Source: an uncultured Psychroserpens sp. | GTDB lineage: Bacteria; Bacteroidota; Bacteroidia; Flavobacteriales; Flavobacteriaceae | Assembly (NCBI RefSeq): GCF_947501425.1 | Contig: NZ_CANMVN010000003.1 | Location: 186,001-250,000 of the forward strand | Length of the DNA: 64,000 nt | Direction: 5' to 3' | Shown: piece by piece, positions 8,496 through 17,905 of the stretch | How the letters are laid out: the number at the start of each line of letters is the position of its first letter | Numbering within the stretch: position 1 is the first letter of the stretch | The notes under the pieces: generated by a model | Told to the model about the DNA's origin: nothing | Seen by the model: only the letters and a program-made list of their open reading frames with translations | The model's database searches: none | Position numbers and translations under genes: made by a program

Positions 8496-9829
8496 TTCCC
8501 TTTGTGATCACTAACTCTTGGAATGGTCAATAATTTGGTTTGCCTGCCATTGACATATCTAAATCCGTTGTCTCCATAAAAACCAGCTTCCTCAAGCATC
8601 ACTCTAATATCCCGTTTCCATTCAGGAATTGTCACAGTAGTATTGAGTTCAATAGCATAGACTGTATTAGGATATAGTGGATAATCTCCTGTACCTTCTA
8701 CTCCGCCTTGAGCGTCCCACATCCCAATAGTTGGTCCTGACGAATGTCCATAACTACCTAATGGATGCGTATAAATAGAAGGTCTCAAACCCTGAGATTT
8801 GGCGTCTTTAAGTGATTTTAATAAGATCTCATTTCCTGTTTTTCCAGTTTCAAAATTGGAGGTAAAGATATCCTGAACGCGATTACCTGCTTTGAGAGCA
8901 TCTATCAGAAATTTTGGAGGTCTGGTTTCATTAGGCTTTAAGACATATGCTAATTCCTGACAATCGGTATTGAGTCTTAAGTATGTTATTCCGAAGTCAC
9001 AATGAATCAAATCACCTGGTAAAATAACCTGTTGCTCAGGACGATCTGAAAAGGAATATAAATGCCCTTTTAAATCATCTTTACTACGCTGCACATCTAC
9101 TGTTGGGTGAAACCATGTTTGCAAACCAAGATCGCTTACTTTTTGTCGCATCCACCACTCGACTTCAGTAGTTGTAGTAATTCCTGGCGTGATTACTTTT
9201 TCGGAAAACGCCTCAGCAATGATTTCATGCGTAATATTGACCAGCTGATCGTAGATGACCATTTCTCTATCTGTTCTGGTTTCAATCCAACCAATAGCTA
9301 ATTTTTCCGCAGAAACCACTTTACGATGATACGCTTTTGGGAGATACTTCATGAACGCTTCATAGTCGGTTTTTACAAGTCCGTCAGCAATATTGAAATC
9401 GCTTGAGTAATTGAGTCCTATTGTTTTTGGTTGTCGTTCCTCAATAAGTTCCATGAGACGTTTCCATTGGTTAGGCTCTTTATCTTTATCCCATGCCGAA
9501 ATGATATTCTCTCCAAAATTATATCTGGCAACAGCTAGTTTTTCTATAGTGTTTTTCGTTTTGTTCCTGAAAAATAAAATGATTGTACGTCGTCTCGCGT
9601 TAAGCCAGGTTGCAGGTAGCATTGTTTTGAGAACAGGATCTTCATTATATTCTCTTGAAATGACGATCCACATATCAATATTTGCCCGATCCATAAGCTT
9701 AGGCAAAACCGTATTGAAACGTTCTTCTAAAATCTCATCAACGACTCTTGCTTGCTCCTGAACAGGAAGTATGTGCTGTGCATTGATCTGAAACCCGAAA
9801 CCTAATATTACAATCCAAAATATTCTCAT
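8492..9829 (-). CDS. M24 metallopeptidase (aminopeptidase P-like), secreted
   Basis: 445 residues from the ATG at 9829. The track's longer start (9985) would overlap the upstream gene and bury the signal peptide (MRIFWIVILGFGFQINAQ). The C-terminal pita-bread domain carries the five metal ligands of M24 enzymes: Asp in HCDFG, Asp in LNTDCQ, His in GHSSGP, Glu in AIELN and Glu in MLEEAG. Family members remove N-terminal residues preceding proline; strict substrate preference is unknown for this periplasmic type. The gene ends tail-to-tail with the MFS gene. Confidence 0.87.
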   Translation of the reverse strand: MRIFWIVILGFGFQINAQHILPVQEQARVVDEILEERFNTVLPKLMDRANIDMWIVISREYNEDPVLKTMLPATWLNARRRTIILFFRNKTKNTIEKLAVARYNFGENIISAWDKDKEPNQWKRLMELIEERQPKTIGLNYSSDFNIADGLVKTDYEAFMKYLPKAYHRKVVSAEKLAIGWIETRTDREMVIYDQLVNITHEIIAEAFSEKVITPGITTTTEVEWWMRQKVSDLGLQTWFHPTVDVQRSKDDLKGHLYSFSDRPEQQVILPGDLIHCDFGITYLRLNTDCQELAYVLKPNETRPPKFLIDALKAGNRVQDIFTSNFETGKTGNEILLKSLKDAKSQGLRPSIYTHPLGSYGHSSGPTIGMWDAQGGVEGTGDYPLYPNTVYAIELNTTVTIPEWKRDIRVMLEEAGFYGDNGFRYVNGRQTKLLTIPRVSDHKGN

Positions 9830-9890
9830 AGAGTTAATTGTTTCCTTAAAAATATGGATTTTATATATCAAAAAATAACTTACAAATGTT

Positions 9891-10511
9891 TTAATCCTTG
9901 ATGACTGAAATAATCTGTGGCAATAAAGATATAGCTGTAAGTAATACTGCATTATTATTTTTAGAGCCTTCAGAGGCAGTAACAACCGGTTTAGCAGTTG
10001 TTACATCAGATCTGGCAATCATAGTCTTGGGGTTTCTTATCATGACAACAGTGCTTAGAACATCTTCCTCTGCCTGCTCCTTTGCGTAATTGTAAGCCAA
10101 TTCTATACCATCTTTATGCAACTCTTTGATACTACTAGGTTTCAAATGCTCGACAACGTACATGATCTCTTTCAAATCTTTTGAAGAGGTTTTCTTAAGG
10201 GCTATTCCGTTAAAACCTGAGTATGTAATAATAGAAATATTGTCTGTAGCAACCAAACGCTTAGATACTAAATTCAAAGCTTGTTTCAAAATCACTTTGT
10301 CTTCAGCTATGAGTTCACTAACTGGTGTTTGTATCAAAAAAATATAGTGCTCATTATCATACTCCAGATCTTCATCTTTGTTTTCAATAGCATCTACAAT
10401 AAATGAGATCAAATTATTAATCGATACTGATTTCGTTTCAACATTCATGTCCTGTGCAGTTGCTAAATAACTCATTAGCAACACTACTACTAGTGTGATT
10501 GGATTTTTCAT
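9891..10511 (-). CDS. Secreted vWA-like protein with a degenerate metal site
   Basis: 206 residues with signal peptide MKNPITLVVVLLMSYLATAQ. The middle follows the von Willebrand A plan: a hydrophobic strand YIFLIQ, then TPVSEL where DxSxS is expected, then an amphipathic helix, ISIITYSG, and the SSIKELHKDGIELAYNYAKEQ helix typical of vWA domains of TonB-linked or Bat proteins. The MIDAS aspartate is missing, so metal binding is doubtful. A C-terminal hydrophobic stretch (VLLTAISLLPQIISVI) may anchor it. Assignment is by motif order only; the function is unknown. Confidence 0.55.
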   Translation of the reverse strand: MKNPITLVVVLLMSYLATAQDMNVETKSVSINNLISFIVDAIENKDEDLEYDNEHYIFLIQTPVSELIAEDKVILKQALNLVSKRLVATDNISIITYSGFNGIALKKTSSKDLKEIMYVVEHLKPSSIKELHKDGIELAYNYAKEQAEEDVLSTVVMIRNPKTMIARSDVTTAKPVVTASEGSKNNNAVLLTAISLLPQIISVIKD

Positions 10512-10602
10512 TGTGTTTGTTTTATAAGTTCATAATAAACTTACAATCAACAACTTGAATTAAAAACACATACTGAGTGAACCTTGCTTTTGGATGAGTG
10601 AA

Positions 10603-11667
10603 CTACTTTGAAATCGCTTCAAGCGTTTTTTTTCTGTGTAGTTTTTTATTGGGTGTTTCAATGAATTTTGGAATATTATACACCACTTTAGGCACTTCAA
10701 ATTTATCTAAGGTATCAAAAACAGATGGGTCAATGGTATTAGTTTCAGCTTCTAAAACTAAAACAACCTTTTGTCCCAAATCATTATCACTTTCTGAAGT
10801 AATAAAAAAACGAGTTTCAATAGTATCCTGAAGTTTTGCTTCAATAACTTCCGGAAATAACTTTAATCCTCCAGAATTAATCATGTTATCAAAACGACCT
10901 ATGATATCAAATTCGGTATCAGAAACCAAATTAATAACATCATTAGTTACTACGACATCATCAGATAATTCTGGAGCATTGATCACCAAACAATCACGAT
11001 CATCTTTTGAAATAGATATATCACGTAATATTTTAAAATGTGCATTTGAATATGACGTTTTATTGAGCTGTCTCACAGCAATATGACTTACCGTTTCTGT
11101 CATGCCATAGGTTTCATAAACGGTAGAACGAACCTTTTGTAATTTAGCTTTAAGCGACTTAGACACTCGTGCTCCACCAACAATTACGGTTTTGATGTCT
11201 TCCAAACGCTCTAAAGAATTTTGTATCTGAAGCGGAATCATGGCACAGAAATCATAAGATTTATGATGATCATAGGCTGGTATGGTAGATGGTGACACCA
11301 TATCCAATTCCAATCCTAATATCATGGCTCTCACCAACATCATCTTACCAGCAATATACTGACTAGGCAAACAGTGTAATGCTTTATCGCCAGGTTGCAA
11401 GCCGAAAAAATCTCCAGTCATTACTGACGAATTAACCATTTGCTGCTTCTTGATCTTTATACTTTTAGGTAAGCCTGTAGAACCAGACGTATTAGTTATT
11501 ACATAATCATGGTCATCAAGCCAATCTAATAAAAAGTGACCAATGATTTGCTCATAGTCTTCTCCTTCTTTCACCAAACTATAGCCTACTTCTTTAAGTT
11601 CGTCGTGGTTATAGTGAATTCCGTTGAGCTTAAATCTTAAATGTATTTTATCAAATGTCGGTGTCAT
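10603..11667 (-). CDS. menE: o-Succinylbenzoate--CoA ligase (MenE)
   Basis: 354 residues, the compact length usual in Bacteroidota (E. coli MenE is about 450). AMP-binding motifs are clear: NTSGSTGLPKS at 59-69, YGMTET at 187-192, and GRFDNMINSGGLKLFPEVIE in the C-terminal hinge region. It activates o-succinylbenzoate with ATP and CoA in menaquinone synthesis. It is the last gene of menC-CPBP-menE, 20 bases after the CPBP stop. The unit lies among further men genes, which supports menE over a general acyl-CoA ligase. Confidence 0.88.
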   Translation of the reverse strand: MTPTFDKIHLRFKLNGIHYNHDELKEVGYSLVKEGEDYEQIIGHFLLDWLDDHDYVITNTSGSTGLPKSIKIKKQQMVNSSVMTGDFFGLQPGDKALHCLPSQYIAGKMMLVRAMILGLELDMVSPSTIPAYDHHKSYDFCAMIPLQIQNSLERLEDIKTVIVGGARVSKSLKAKLQKVRSTVYETYGMTETVSHIAVRQLNKTSYSNAHFKILRDISISKDDRDCLVINAPELSDDVVVTNDVINLVSDTEFDIIGRFDNMINSGGLKLFPEVIEAKLQDTIETRFFITSESDNDLGQKVVLVLEAETNTIDPSVFDTLDKFEVPKVVYNIPKFIETPNKKLHRKKTLEAISK

Positions 11668-11687
11668 ATCTAATTTGCAATATCTTA

Positions 11688-12632
11688 TTATTCACCAATT
11701 ATTTTATAATCTTCTTTTGGCGGTTCTTCAACAGTTCCTAGAAGTTTCGTTTTCCAATGTTTCCATCTGTACTTTTTGGATAAAATGAACAAGATGATTG
11801 GATACACGACCAATACTGGAATTAATATCTCAGATATATGGTTGGTAGCTTGTTCTGCAGTATTTTTAAAAATAGCATCGGTCTGAATTGCTGACCAATC
11901 TGAAGTAACCAATAATGCTGCCATTAAGTTGTTTCCAAAATGGAAACCAAGTGCTAATTCTAAACCATCATCCATTAAGGTCATTATTCCTAAAAGAAGC
12001 CCTGTTCCTATGTAGAACATCATGATAACAGGACCCATTTCTTTAACCTCAGGATTAGCCGCATGAAGGACTCCAAATAACACAGAAGTTATAATTAAAG
12101 GGAACCATCTGTTCTTTACTACAATTGCAATTTGTTGCATCAAATAACCTCTAAACAAGTACTCTTCGAGACCGATTTGAAGCGGAAATAAAATCAGGCT
12201 CACAATGACTAGTATTGAGAATTTTACGGGATCTATTTGCAACTCTAATTGTGAAGAGTCAGAAAAATAGCTAATAGCAAATAAAACCAGCGTGATAGCA
12301 ACAATTAGCCCAAAAGAAAAAAACGCTCTACGCCAATCTATTTTATCTCGGGCAGTAGTTAATGACACTATACTCCTTTTGTGTAAAAATTTGACGAATA
12401 GAAAGAGAAACAGTAATAAAAAAGCAAAAGGCATCAAGTTAAAGGCCAACCAGAAATTCTTACTGGGTATCATTCTCAACAATTTCTTTTGTTCTTCAAC
12501 AACATCAAATCCATCACTAAAAAAAAGGAAAAAGATAAGATTACCTATGAAAAGCCCAGAAACAACCAATACAGTTAAGATAACTTTCCACGCTTCGTTT
12601 TCACCTTTATAAGCTTGTTGCAAATAATTCAT
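11688..12632 (-). CDS. CPBP-family intramembrane metalloprotease (CAAX/Abi type)
   Basis: 314 residues, multi-spanning. The Abi/CPBP catalytic motifs are present: EEYLFR (E156, E157, R161), FGVLH (F186 to H190) and HFGNN (H231 to N235). Relatives include Rce1 and bacteriocin-immunity proteases; bacterial substrates are mostly unknown. It sits three bases after menC and 20 before menE, so it is co-transcribed with quinone synthesis genes. A role in handling membrane-bound or prenylated substrates is speculation. Confidence 0.85.
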   Translation of the reverse strand: MNYLQQAYKGENEAWKVILTVLVVSGLFIGNLIFFLFFSDGFDVVEEQKKLLRMIPSKNFWLAFNLMPFAFLLLFLFLFVKFLHKRSIVSLTTARDKIDWRRAFFSFGLIVAITLVLFAISYFSDSSQLELQIDPVKFSILVIVSLILFPLQIGLEEYLFRGYLMQQIAIVVKNRWFPLIITSVLFGVLHAANPEVKEMGPVIMMFYIGTGLLLGIMTLMDDGLELALGFHFGNNLMAALLVTSDWSAIQTDAIFKNTAEQATNHISEILIPVLVVYPIILFILSKKYRWKHWKTKLLGTVEEPPKEDYKIIGE

Positions 12633-12635
12633 TAG

Positions 12636-13670
12636 TTAAATATTAAAATTCCAGTTGATATGTTTTTCGTATTGCAATGTACCATTTTTTACAACTAATG
12701 GCGAATCAAAATTGTTGGTAAATAAACTTCCAGTCCCAAGTCCTTGAGGCAAATTACTATTGAGTGTAAATGTCCACTGAGCTATAGCATTTAATCCTAT
12801 ATTACTTTCTAAAGCACTAGTAATCCACCAACCTATTTGTTTAGCTCTGGCCAGTTTTATCCAACTTTCGCTACCTTGAAAACCACCAACCAATGATGGC
12901 TTTAGTATGATATACTGCGGATTAATAGTTTCTAAAAGTGTGCTTTTTTTCTCTTCGGAAAAAACACCAATTAATTCTTCATCGAGTGCAATAGGCAAAG
13001 GAGTTTGCTCACAAAGTTTTGCCATCTCATCCCATTGACCTTGTCTTATGGGTTGTTCAATAGAATGTAGATCATAATCTGACAAACGTTTAAGTTTTTC
13101 AAGAGCCTCTAAGGGAGAAAAAGCACCATTAGCATCTACACGTAATTCTATAGTATTTGACGAAAATTCTTGTCGGATAGATTTCAGAAGCTCTAATTCT
13201 GTTTGAAAATCGATAGCACCAATTTTCATTTTAATACAACTGAAACCAGCAGCTAACTTATCTTTGATCTGATCCTTCATGAAGCTTTCACTTCCCATCC
13301 AAATGAGTCCGTTAATATCAATCGAGGCATTTTCTTTTGTAAAATCTGATGGAAATAGTTCGAAACTACCCTGACTACTTAAAGACTTAAATGCCATTTC
13401 TAAACCAAATTGTATACTTGGGAATTCTACAAGCTCTATTAATAAATGCTCTAAACCAAGATTGATATGATTACAAGTCCATTGGAGTTGGTCTTCAAAG
13501 TCTGACCGATCATCAATGCTCAACCCTCGAAACATGCCACATTCACCAATTCCACTTTTACCGTTTTCGCTTAAAACAATGAACCATGTATCTTTGGTTT
13601 TCAAAATCCCACGAGACGTTCCGCTGGCTTGTTTGAAATTAAGTGTATATGGTTTGTACGTTGCAGTCAT
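12636..13670 (-). CDS. menC: o-Succinylbenzoate synthase (MenC), enolase superfamily
   Basis: 344 residues from the ATG at 13670 (MTATYKPYTL); the track start at 13682 adds only MQKI and is possible. The enolase-superfamily catalytic set is intact: K147 and K149 (CIKMKIG), metal ligands D179 (RVDANGA), E205 (SIEQPI) and D230 (ALDEEL), and K257 (ILKPSL). It dehydrates SHCHC to o-succinylbenzoate, the step before MenE. It is first in the menC-CPBP-menE unit. Confidence 0.9.
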   Translation of the reverse strand: MTATYKPYTLNFKQASGTSRGILKTKDTWFIVLSENGKSGIGECGMFRGLSIDDRSDFEDQLQWTCNHINLGLEHLLIELVEFPSIQFGLEMAFKSLSSQGSFELFPSDFTKENASIDINGLIWMGSESFMKDQIKDKLAAGFSCIKMKIGAIDFQTELELLKSIRQEFSSNTIELRVDANGAFSPLEALEKLKRLSDYDLHSIEQPIRQGQWDEMAKLCEQTPLPIALDEELIGVFSEEKKSTLLETINPQYIILKPSLVGGFQGSESWIKLARAKQIGWWITSALESNIGLNAIAQWTFTLNSNLPQGLGTGSLFTNNFDSPLVVKNGTLQYEKHINWNFNI

Positions 13671-13721
13671 AATCTTCTGCAAAAATAAGGAATCTTAGTA
13701 CATTATGAGGTTATTAAGTGC

Positions 13722-14411
13722 TTAGAATTTATGATGAAAACTAAGTTGCAATTGTGCTTTTCCTACACTATTAGTTTTTTGATTCATCCATCCCAATTGA
13801 AAGCGCATATTAGGTTTTAAAACATAACCTAATCCCAGATAGGTACGGTTACGATCAAAAAATTCTACTGTTCTGTTGTCTCCAATATCTTGCTGACCAT
13901 TAATAAACAGCTCATTGTACAAGGCTGCATAAAAGGCGCCTTTATCTAAAGCACTTTTATTGACAGGAACGTTCATAAATAAGTTGTAGCGGTATCTGGT
14001 TCTAAAATCTTGATCTTCCACAAAACGTTGTTCATACCTAAATCGATGTGTAAGATATACGCGATTTCCAATTTTATGAGGCAATAATGCTTCCTGATAA
14101 ATTCTACTTTCAACTGATGTGTCATCACTATCTCCAAATACTCCTGTAGTAATATGAGCATAACCGAGTGTAAATTTAGCTTTTACACCTTTCGGACTGT
14201 AAGTTAAACCTGAGCGCAATAATAATTGTTCTAAATCTCCAATCAAATTCCAATTACGATATTGAACATCACCTTGAACCCCAAACTGACTCTCCTTGAA
14301 CTGATGATCAAAAAAATACATATACCATGCTCCAGTTTTACCAGATTCTACCTGAGCTAGAGATTTAACTGAAATGAATAAAATAAGTAGAAGTGTAAGC
14401 TTTAATTTCAT
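13722..14411 (-). CDS. DUF2490 outer-membrane beta-barrel protein
   Basis: 229 residues from the ATG at 14411, which gives a proper signal peptide (MKLKLTLLLILFISVKSLAQ); the track start at 14489 would run across the promoter. The mature part alternates polar and hydrophobic residues and shows the DUF2490 hallmarks GAWYMYFFDH near the start, RYEQRF and RTRYRYNL in the middle, and LSFHHKF at the C-terminus, ending in Phe like many barrels. Function unknown; probably an outer-membrane protein. A strong promoter lies about 50 bases upstream. Confidence 0.85.
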   Translation of the reverse strand: MKLKLTLLLILFISVKSLAQVESGKTGAWYMYFFDHQFKESQFGVQGDVQYRNWNLIGDLEQLLLRSGLTYSPKGVKAKFTLGYAHITTGVFGDSDDTSVESRIYQEALLPHKIGNRVYLTHRFRYEQRFVEDQDFRTRYRYNLFMNVPVNKSALDKGAFYAALYNELFINGQQDIGDNRTVEFFDRNRTYLGLGYVLKPNMRFQLGWMNQKTNSVGKAQLQLSFHHKF

Positions 14412-14459
14412 AGTTGGCAATTTAGCGCAAAATAAGACCATTGTATCTGTAATTAAAAT

Positions 14460-14489
14460 CAAAGGTAGCAAATAACAGATTTTTAACAA
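14460..14489 (-). promoter_or_regulatory. Promoter of the DUF2490 gene
   Basis: Minus-strand TTG (14489-14487), a 19-base spacer and TACCTTTG (14467-14460) match the Bacteroidota consensus exactly. It lies about 50 bases before the preferred ATG at 14411 and inside the longer ORF-track start, which supports the shorter start. Confidence 0.7.
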
Positions 14490-14520
14490 TTTTGTACTTT
14501 AGCAGAAAGCAACACTAATA

Positions 14521-15432
14521 ATGCAGGACCCAAACTTCCCAGATATCATCTTATACGCTATTCCTTTTTTTATTATAGCAATGGCACTGGAACTATATGT
14601 TACTATTAAACAAGGCATTAAAACTTACGAGACCAAAGATGCTTTCTCCTCTATTGCTATGGGTTTAGGAAATGTGTTTCTAGGATATTTTAGTAAAGCT
14701 CTGGTATTGCTATCTTTTATTTACATATATAATAATTTCAGACTCTTTACCATTCCAATCGTCTGGTGGAGTTTTATCCTGATATTTTTTGCTGATGATT
14801 TTGCCTACTACTGGTTTCATCGTATTTCGCATGAATGTCGCTTATTTTGGGCCTCACATGTAGTACATCATTCCTCACAGCACTACAATTTGAGTACTGC
14901 ATTGCGTCAAACTTGGTCTGGCGGATTTTATTCTTTTGTGTTTTGGTTATGGTTACCGCTTTTGGGTTTTCATCCAGGAATGATCATGTTGCAGATGTCT
15001 ATTAGCTTATTGTATCAGTTTTGGATCCATACCGAAGCCATAGACAAAATGCCAAGATGGTTTGAAGCGGTCTTTAACACACCATCTCATCATCGTGTGC
15101 ATCATGGAAGCAATCCTCTGTATCTGGATAGAAATCATGCAGGTATTCTCATTATTTGGGACAAATTCTTTGGAACCTTTCAACCAGAATTAAAAGAGGA
15201 AAAAGTAATTTATGGATTAGTTAAAAATATCAATACTTACAATCCGATTAAAATTGCATTCATTGAGTGGATCCATATGTTCAAAGACACGTTCTCTGGT
15301 CGAAAATCCCTAAAGAACAGACTCCTATACCTCATTAAACCTCCAGGTTGGAAGCATGATGGGACTGGACAAGTCTCTGATGATCTTCGAAAAGAATGGC
15401 TAACAAATACTACAAAAAATGACATTCAATAA
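14521..15432 (+). CDS. Sterol desaturase / fatty acid hydroxylase family protein
   Basis: 303 residues, integral membrane with four or more hydrophobic segments. The di-iron histidine clusters are complete: HRISHE, HVVHHSSQH, then HTEA and HHRVHHG. The family hydroxylates or desaturates sterols, carotenoids, fatty acids or alkylglycerols using O2. The substrate here is unknown. The stop codon lies 14 bases inside the following SDR gene, so the two are translationally linked and may act on the same lipid (inference). Confidence 0.88.
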   Translation: MQDPNFPDIILYAIPFFIIAMALELYVTIKQGIKTYETKDAFSSIAMGLGNVFLGYFSKALVLLSFIYIYNNFRLFTIPIVWWSFILIFFADDFAYYWFHRISHECRLFWASHVVHHSSQHYNLSTALRQTWSGGFYSFVFWLWLPLLGFHPGMIMLQMSISLLYQFWIHTEAIDKMPRWFEAVFNTPSHHRVHHGSNPLYLDRNHAGILIIWDKFFGTFQPELKEEKVIYGLVKNINTYNPIKIAFIEWIHMFKDTFSGRKSLKNRLLYLIKPPGWKHDGTGQVSDDLRKEWLTNTTKNDIQ

Positions 15433-16210
15433 TAAGGTAGTTTGGATTACAGGTGCCTCTAGTGGAATTGGCAAAAGCCTTGCCATTGCTCTATCTAAAC
15501 ACAATTGTAAACTCATTCTATCAGCCAGAAGACTTGAAGAACTTGAGAAAGCAAAACTACTATGCCAAAATCCAGAAGCTGTGAAGGTTTTGAAATTAGA
15601 TTTAGCTCATATCGAGTCTATGCCTAATATCACAAATACTGCTATATCTTACTTCGGAAACATTGACGTATTAGTAAATAATGGAGGTATAAGCCAACGC
15701 TCTCCAATTATAGAAACTTCTATTAATGTGGACCGAAAGCTGATGGAAATAGATTATTTAGGCACTGTAGCTTTATCCAAGGCTTTACTTCCGCATTTTG
15801 TAGCCAACCAAGCTGGTCATTTTGTAGTAGTTTCGAGTTTAATGGGAAAGTTTAGCTCTTCATATCGTTCGGCCTATTGTGGTGCCAAACACGCATTACA
15901 TGGCTTCTTTGATGCTTTGCGCTTAGAACATGATAAAGACCATATAAAAGTGACGATGATCTGTCCAGGATTTGTAAACACAAATGTAGCCAGAAATGCA
16001 TTAACAGCAGATGGTACAAAACAAGGTTATCAGGATGACATGACCGAAAATGGTCTTGATGTCGATGTATTTGTTAAAAAAATGATTAAAGCCATCCGTA
16101 AGGAAAAGTTTGAAGCTTATATTGGAAAATTTGAAAGGTTTGGAGTCTATGTCAAACGGTTATCCCCTAAGTTGATTCATAAATTAGTGCTACGAAGTAA
16201 GGTAAGATAG
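15419..16210 (+). CDS. Short-chain dehydrogenase/reductase (DHRS7-like)
   Basis: 263 residues with the classical SDR set: nucleotide loop TGASSGIG at 11-18, NNGG near residue 90, a catalytic Ser in VVSSLMG and YCGAK with Tyr and Lys around 150-157. VTMICPGFVNTNVARNAL is typical of DHRS7-like lipid-associated SDRs. It overlaps the upstream hydroxylase by 14 bases. The probable cofactor is NADP(H), suggested by SARR after strand 2. It ends one base from the convergent methyltransferase gene. Confidence 0.88.
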   Translation: MTFNNKVVWITGASSGIGKSLAIALSKHNCKLILSARRLEELEKAKLLCQNPEAVKVLKLDLAHIESMPNITNTAISYFGNIDVLVNNGGISQRSPIIETSINVDRKLMEIDYLGTVALSKALLPHFVANQAGHFVVVSSLMGKFSSSYRSAYCGAKHALHGFFDALRLEHDKDHIKVTMICPGFVNTNVARNALTADGTKQGYQDDMTENGLDVDVFVKKMIKAIRKEKFEAYIGKFERFGVYVKRLSPKLIHKLVLRSKVR

Positions 16211-16211
16211 C

Positions 16212-17024
16212 TTATTTTTTCTCAGCGATTACTTCTATCAAAATCGGACAAAACAACGTTGCGCTCTTATTTTTTGACAGGCTTTCAAAAGCCTCTAGTG
16301 CTAGTTTTACATCTTCACCTAATAAGTAACCAGAATCTACTAACCTTGGAAAATAACTATAATAAAAGGATTTGGGCCACTGCCAAACCAAATTATCAGG
16401 AGTGGCAAGTTTAGACATTAATCGTTTGCTAGTTACCTTCATTCCGAGGTCTTCAAAAATTTCAGGTAATTGCCTACCAATATCTATTTCTCCTTCTTGT
16501 TCTTTAAAACTCTTTAGACAAGCTGCAATAGCTTTAGCTACCGCATCATTGTGTGGTTCAATTTGATGCGTACTCCAATCATAGTATTCGTGTAGTACCA
16601 TTTTACCTCCTGGTTTTAATGCTGTCATAACCTTTTCTAAAACCTCTTTCACATTAGGTATCCAGGCCATTGCCCATCGGCAATACATCCCATCTAAACT
16701 ATTAGGCTCTAAAACCATATCATTAAAATCTGCATGCAAGGCATCAATTTGCAAACCATATTGCGCGTTGATACTGTCAAGGAACTTTATAAAATGTTCA
16801 GAACGGTCAACTCCAATCACTTTGCCTGAGTTACCAACCACAAAAGCAAGTTCTTTAGTACAAAATCCTGGTCCGCAACCCAAGTCCAAAATAGTTTGTC
16901 CAGCTGTAAAACCTGCTAACTCCCAACCCTTATGAGCCTCAGAAGCCCATACTTGATGTTGTAAACCCAGTCTGTGTAGCTCTTCCTGATCTGTTCCTAA
17001 AATATAAGCGTTTTCTTCGTTCAA
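16212..17024 (-). CDS. Class I SAM-dependent methyltransferase
   Basis: 270 residues. Motif I is ILDLGCGPGFCTKELA and the acidic loop is VIGVDRSEHF; MYCRWAMAWIPNVKEVL and LKPGGKMVLHEYYDW are motifs of the UbiE/BioC-like Methyltransf_11 group. The substrate is not recognisable. Although it sits among men genes, it lacks the specific UbiE/MenG signatures I would expect, so I leave it as a general methyltransferase. It is 15 bases downstream of the UPF0173 hydrolase gene and is probably co-transcribed with it. Confidence 0.85.
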   Translation of the reverse strand: MNEENAYILGTDQEELHRLGLQHQVWASEAHKGWELAGFTAGQTILDLGCGPGFCTKELAFVVGNSGKVIGVDRSEHFIKFLDSINAQYGLQIDALHADFNDMVLEPNSLDGMYCRWAMAWIPNVKEVLEKVMTALKPGGKMVLHEYYDWSTHQIEPHNDAVAKAIAACLKSFKEQEGEIDIGRQLPEIFEDLGMKVTSKRLMSKLATPDNLVWQWPKSFYYSYFPRLVDSGYLLGEDVKLALEAFESLSKNKSATLFCPILIEVIAEKK

Positions 17025-17039
17025 TGCTACTGCTTTTTA

Positions 17040-17717
17040 TTACAACTCAATACTTTCTCCAATCTCTAGTAACATCAGATCCTTATTCTTATCAAAGAAT
17101 TTGCGTTTAGCTGCTTCATGGTCAATTTCAATATAACCAAACGTATCAAAATGATACCCAAGCACTTTATCGCACTGCACAAAGTCGCTGGCATGAATGG
17201 CTTCATCAATTCCCATAGTAAAGTTGTCTCCAATAGGTAGTATAGCTAAATCTAGTTTTGTAAATAATGGAATAAGTTTCATATCCATTGTCAATGCTGT
17301 ATCACCTGCAATGTATATATTTTTATGTTCTCCTTCGATTACAAAACCACCTGGCTGACCACCATAGCTACCATTAGGAAAAGACGACGTATGTATAGCA
17401 TTGACATATTTCACGCTACCAAACTCAAATTCCCACTGACCGCCATGATTCATGGGATGACTTTCTAAACCGAGCTTATCATAATGCGTAGCAATTTCAA
17501 AATTAGATACGATGACTGCTCCTGTACGTTTAGCAATAGCTTCCACATCAAGTATATGATCCTGATGTGCATGAGTAACCAATATATAATCGGCTTTTAG
17601 AGTTTCAATATTAATGTCTGCTGCTTTCGGATTACCAGATATGAAAGGATCTACCAGAATATTGATGTCAGCAATTTTAATTCCTAAACTGGCATGACCA
17701 TAAAATGTAATTTGCAT
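17040..17717 (-). CDS. Metal-dependent hydrolase, UPF0173 (metallo-beta-lactamase fold)
   Basis: 225 residues, the standard UPF0173 length. The zinc motif is THAHQDH (H49, H51, D53, H54); further ligands are in MNHGG, IAGDTAL and the C-terminal VLGYHFDTF. Proteins of this family are widespread and mostly without assigned substrates. It is the first gene of a two-gene unit with the methyltransferase, and a terminator separates it from menA upstream. Confidence 0.88.
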   Translation of the reverse strand: MQITFYGHASLGIKIADINILVDPFISGNPKAADINIETLKADYILVTHAHQDHILDVEAIAKRTGAVIVSNFEIATHYDKLGLESHPMNHGGQWEFEFGSVKYVNAIHTSSFPNGSYGGQPGGFVIEGEHKNIYIAGDTALTMDMKLIPLFTKLDLAILPIGDNFTMGIDEAIHASDFVQCDKVLGYHFDTFGYIEIDHEAAKRKFFDKNKDLMLLEIGESIEL

Positions 17718-17755
17718 TGATGATTGGTTTTGATTAATTCAGAACCTAAAATACG

Positions 17756-17795
17756 AAAAAACTCAGACAGATTAGAAGAATTTGTCTGAGTTTTA
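17756..17795 (-). terminator. Terminator of the menB-menA operon
   Basis: Twelve-base stem AAAACTCAGACA / TGTCTGAGTTTT followed on the minus strand by more T. It lies about 110 bases beyond the menA stop and just upstream of the UPF0173 gene start, so it separates these two transcription units. Confidence 0.8.
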
Positions 17796-17905
17796 AAGCC
17801 CCAAATTTTATTGCCAACATAATAGCAAACAAATGCCGACCTACAAAATTTCAAGTTAAATATAATAATTAATTATTTGATTTCCAAATAATTATGTTAA
17901 ATAAA

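Noticed and set aside
9107-9761. Plus-strand ORFs inside the M24 peptidase gene
   Set aside because: They lie antisense to a gene with complete catalytic motifs and have no recognisable protein features.
16212-17024. Methyltransferase as menG/ubiE because of the surrounding men genes
   Set aside because: It lacks specific UbiE signatures and pairs with a UPF0173 hydrolase; context alone is not enough to name it.
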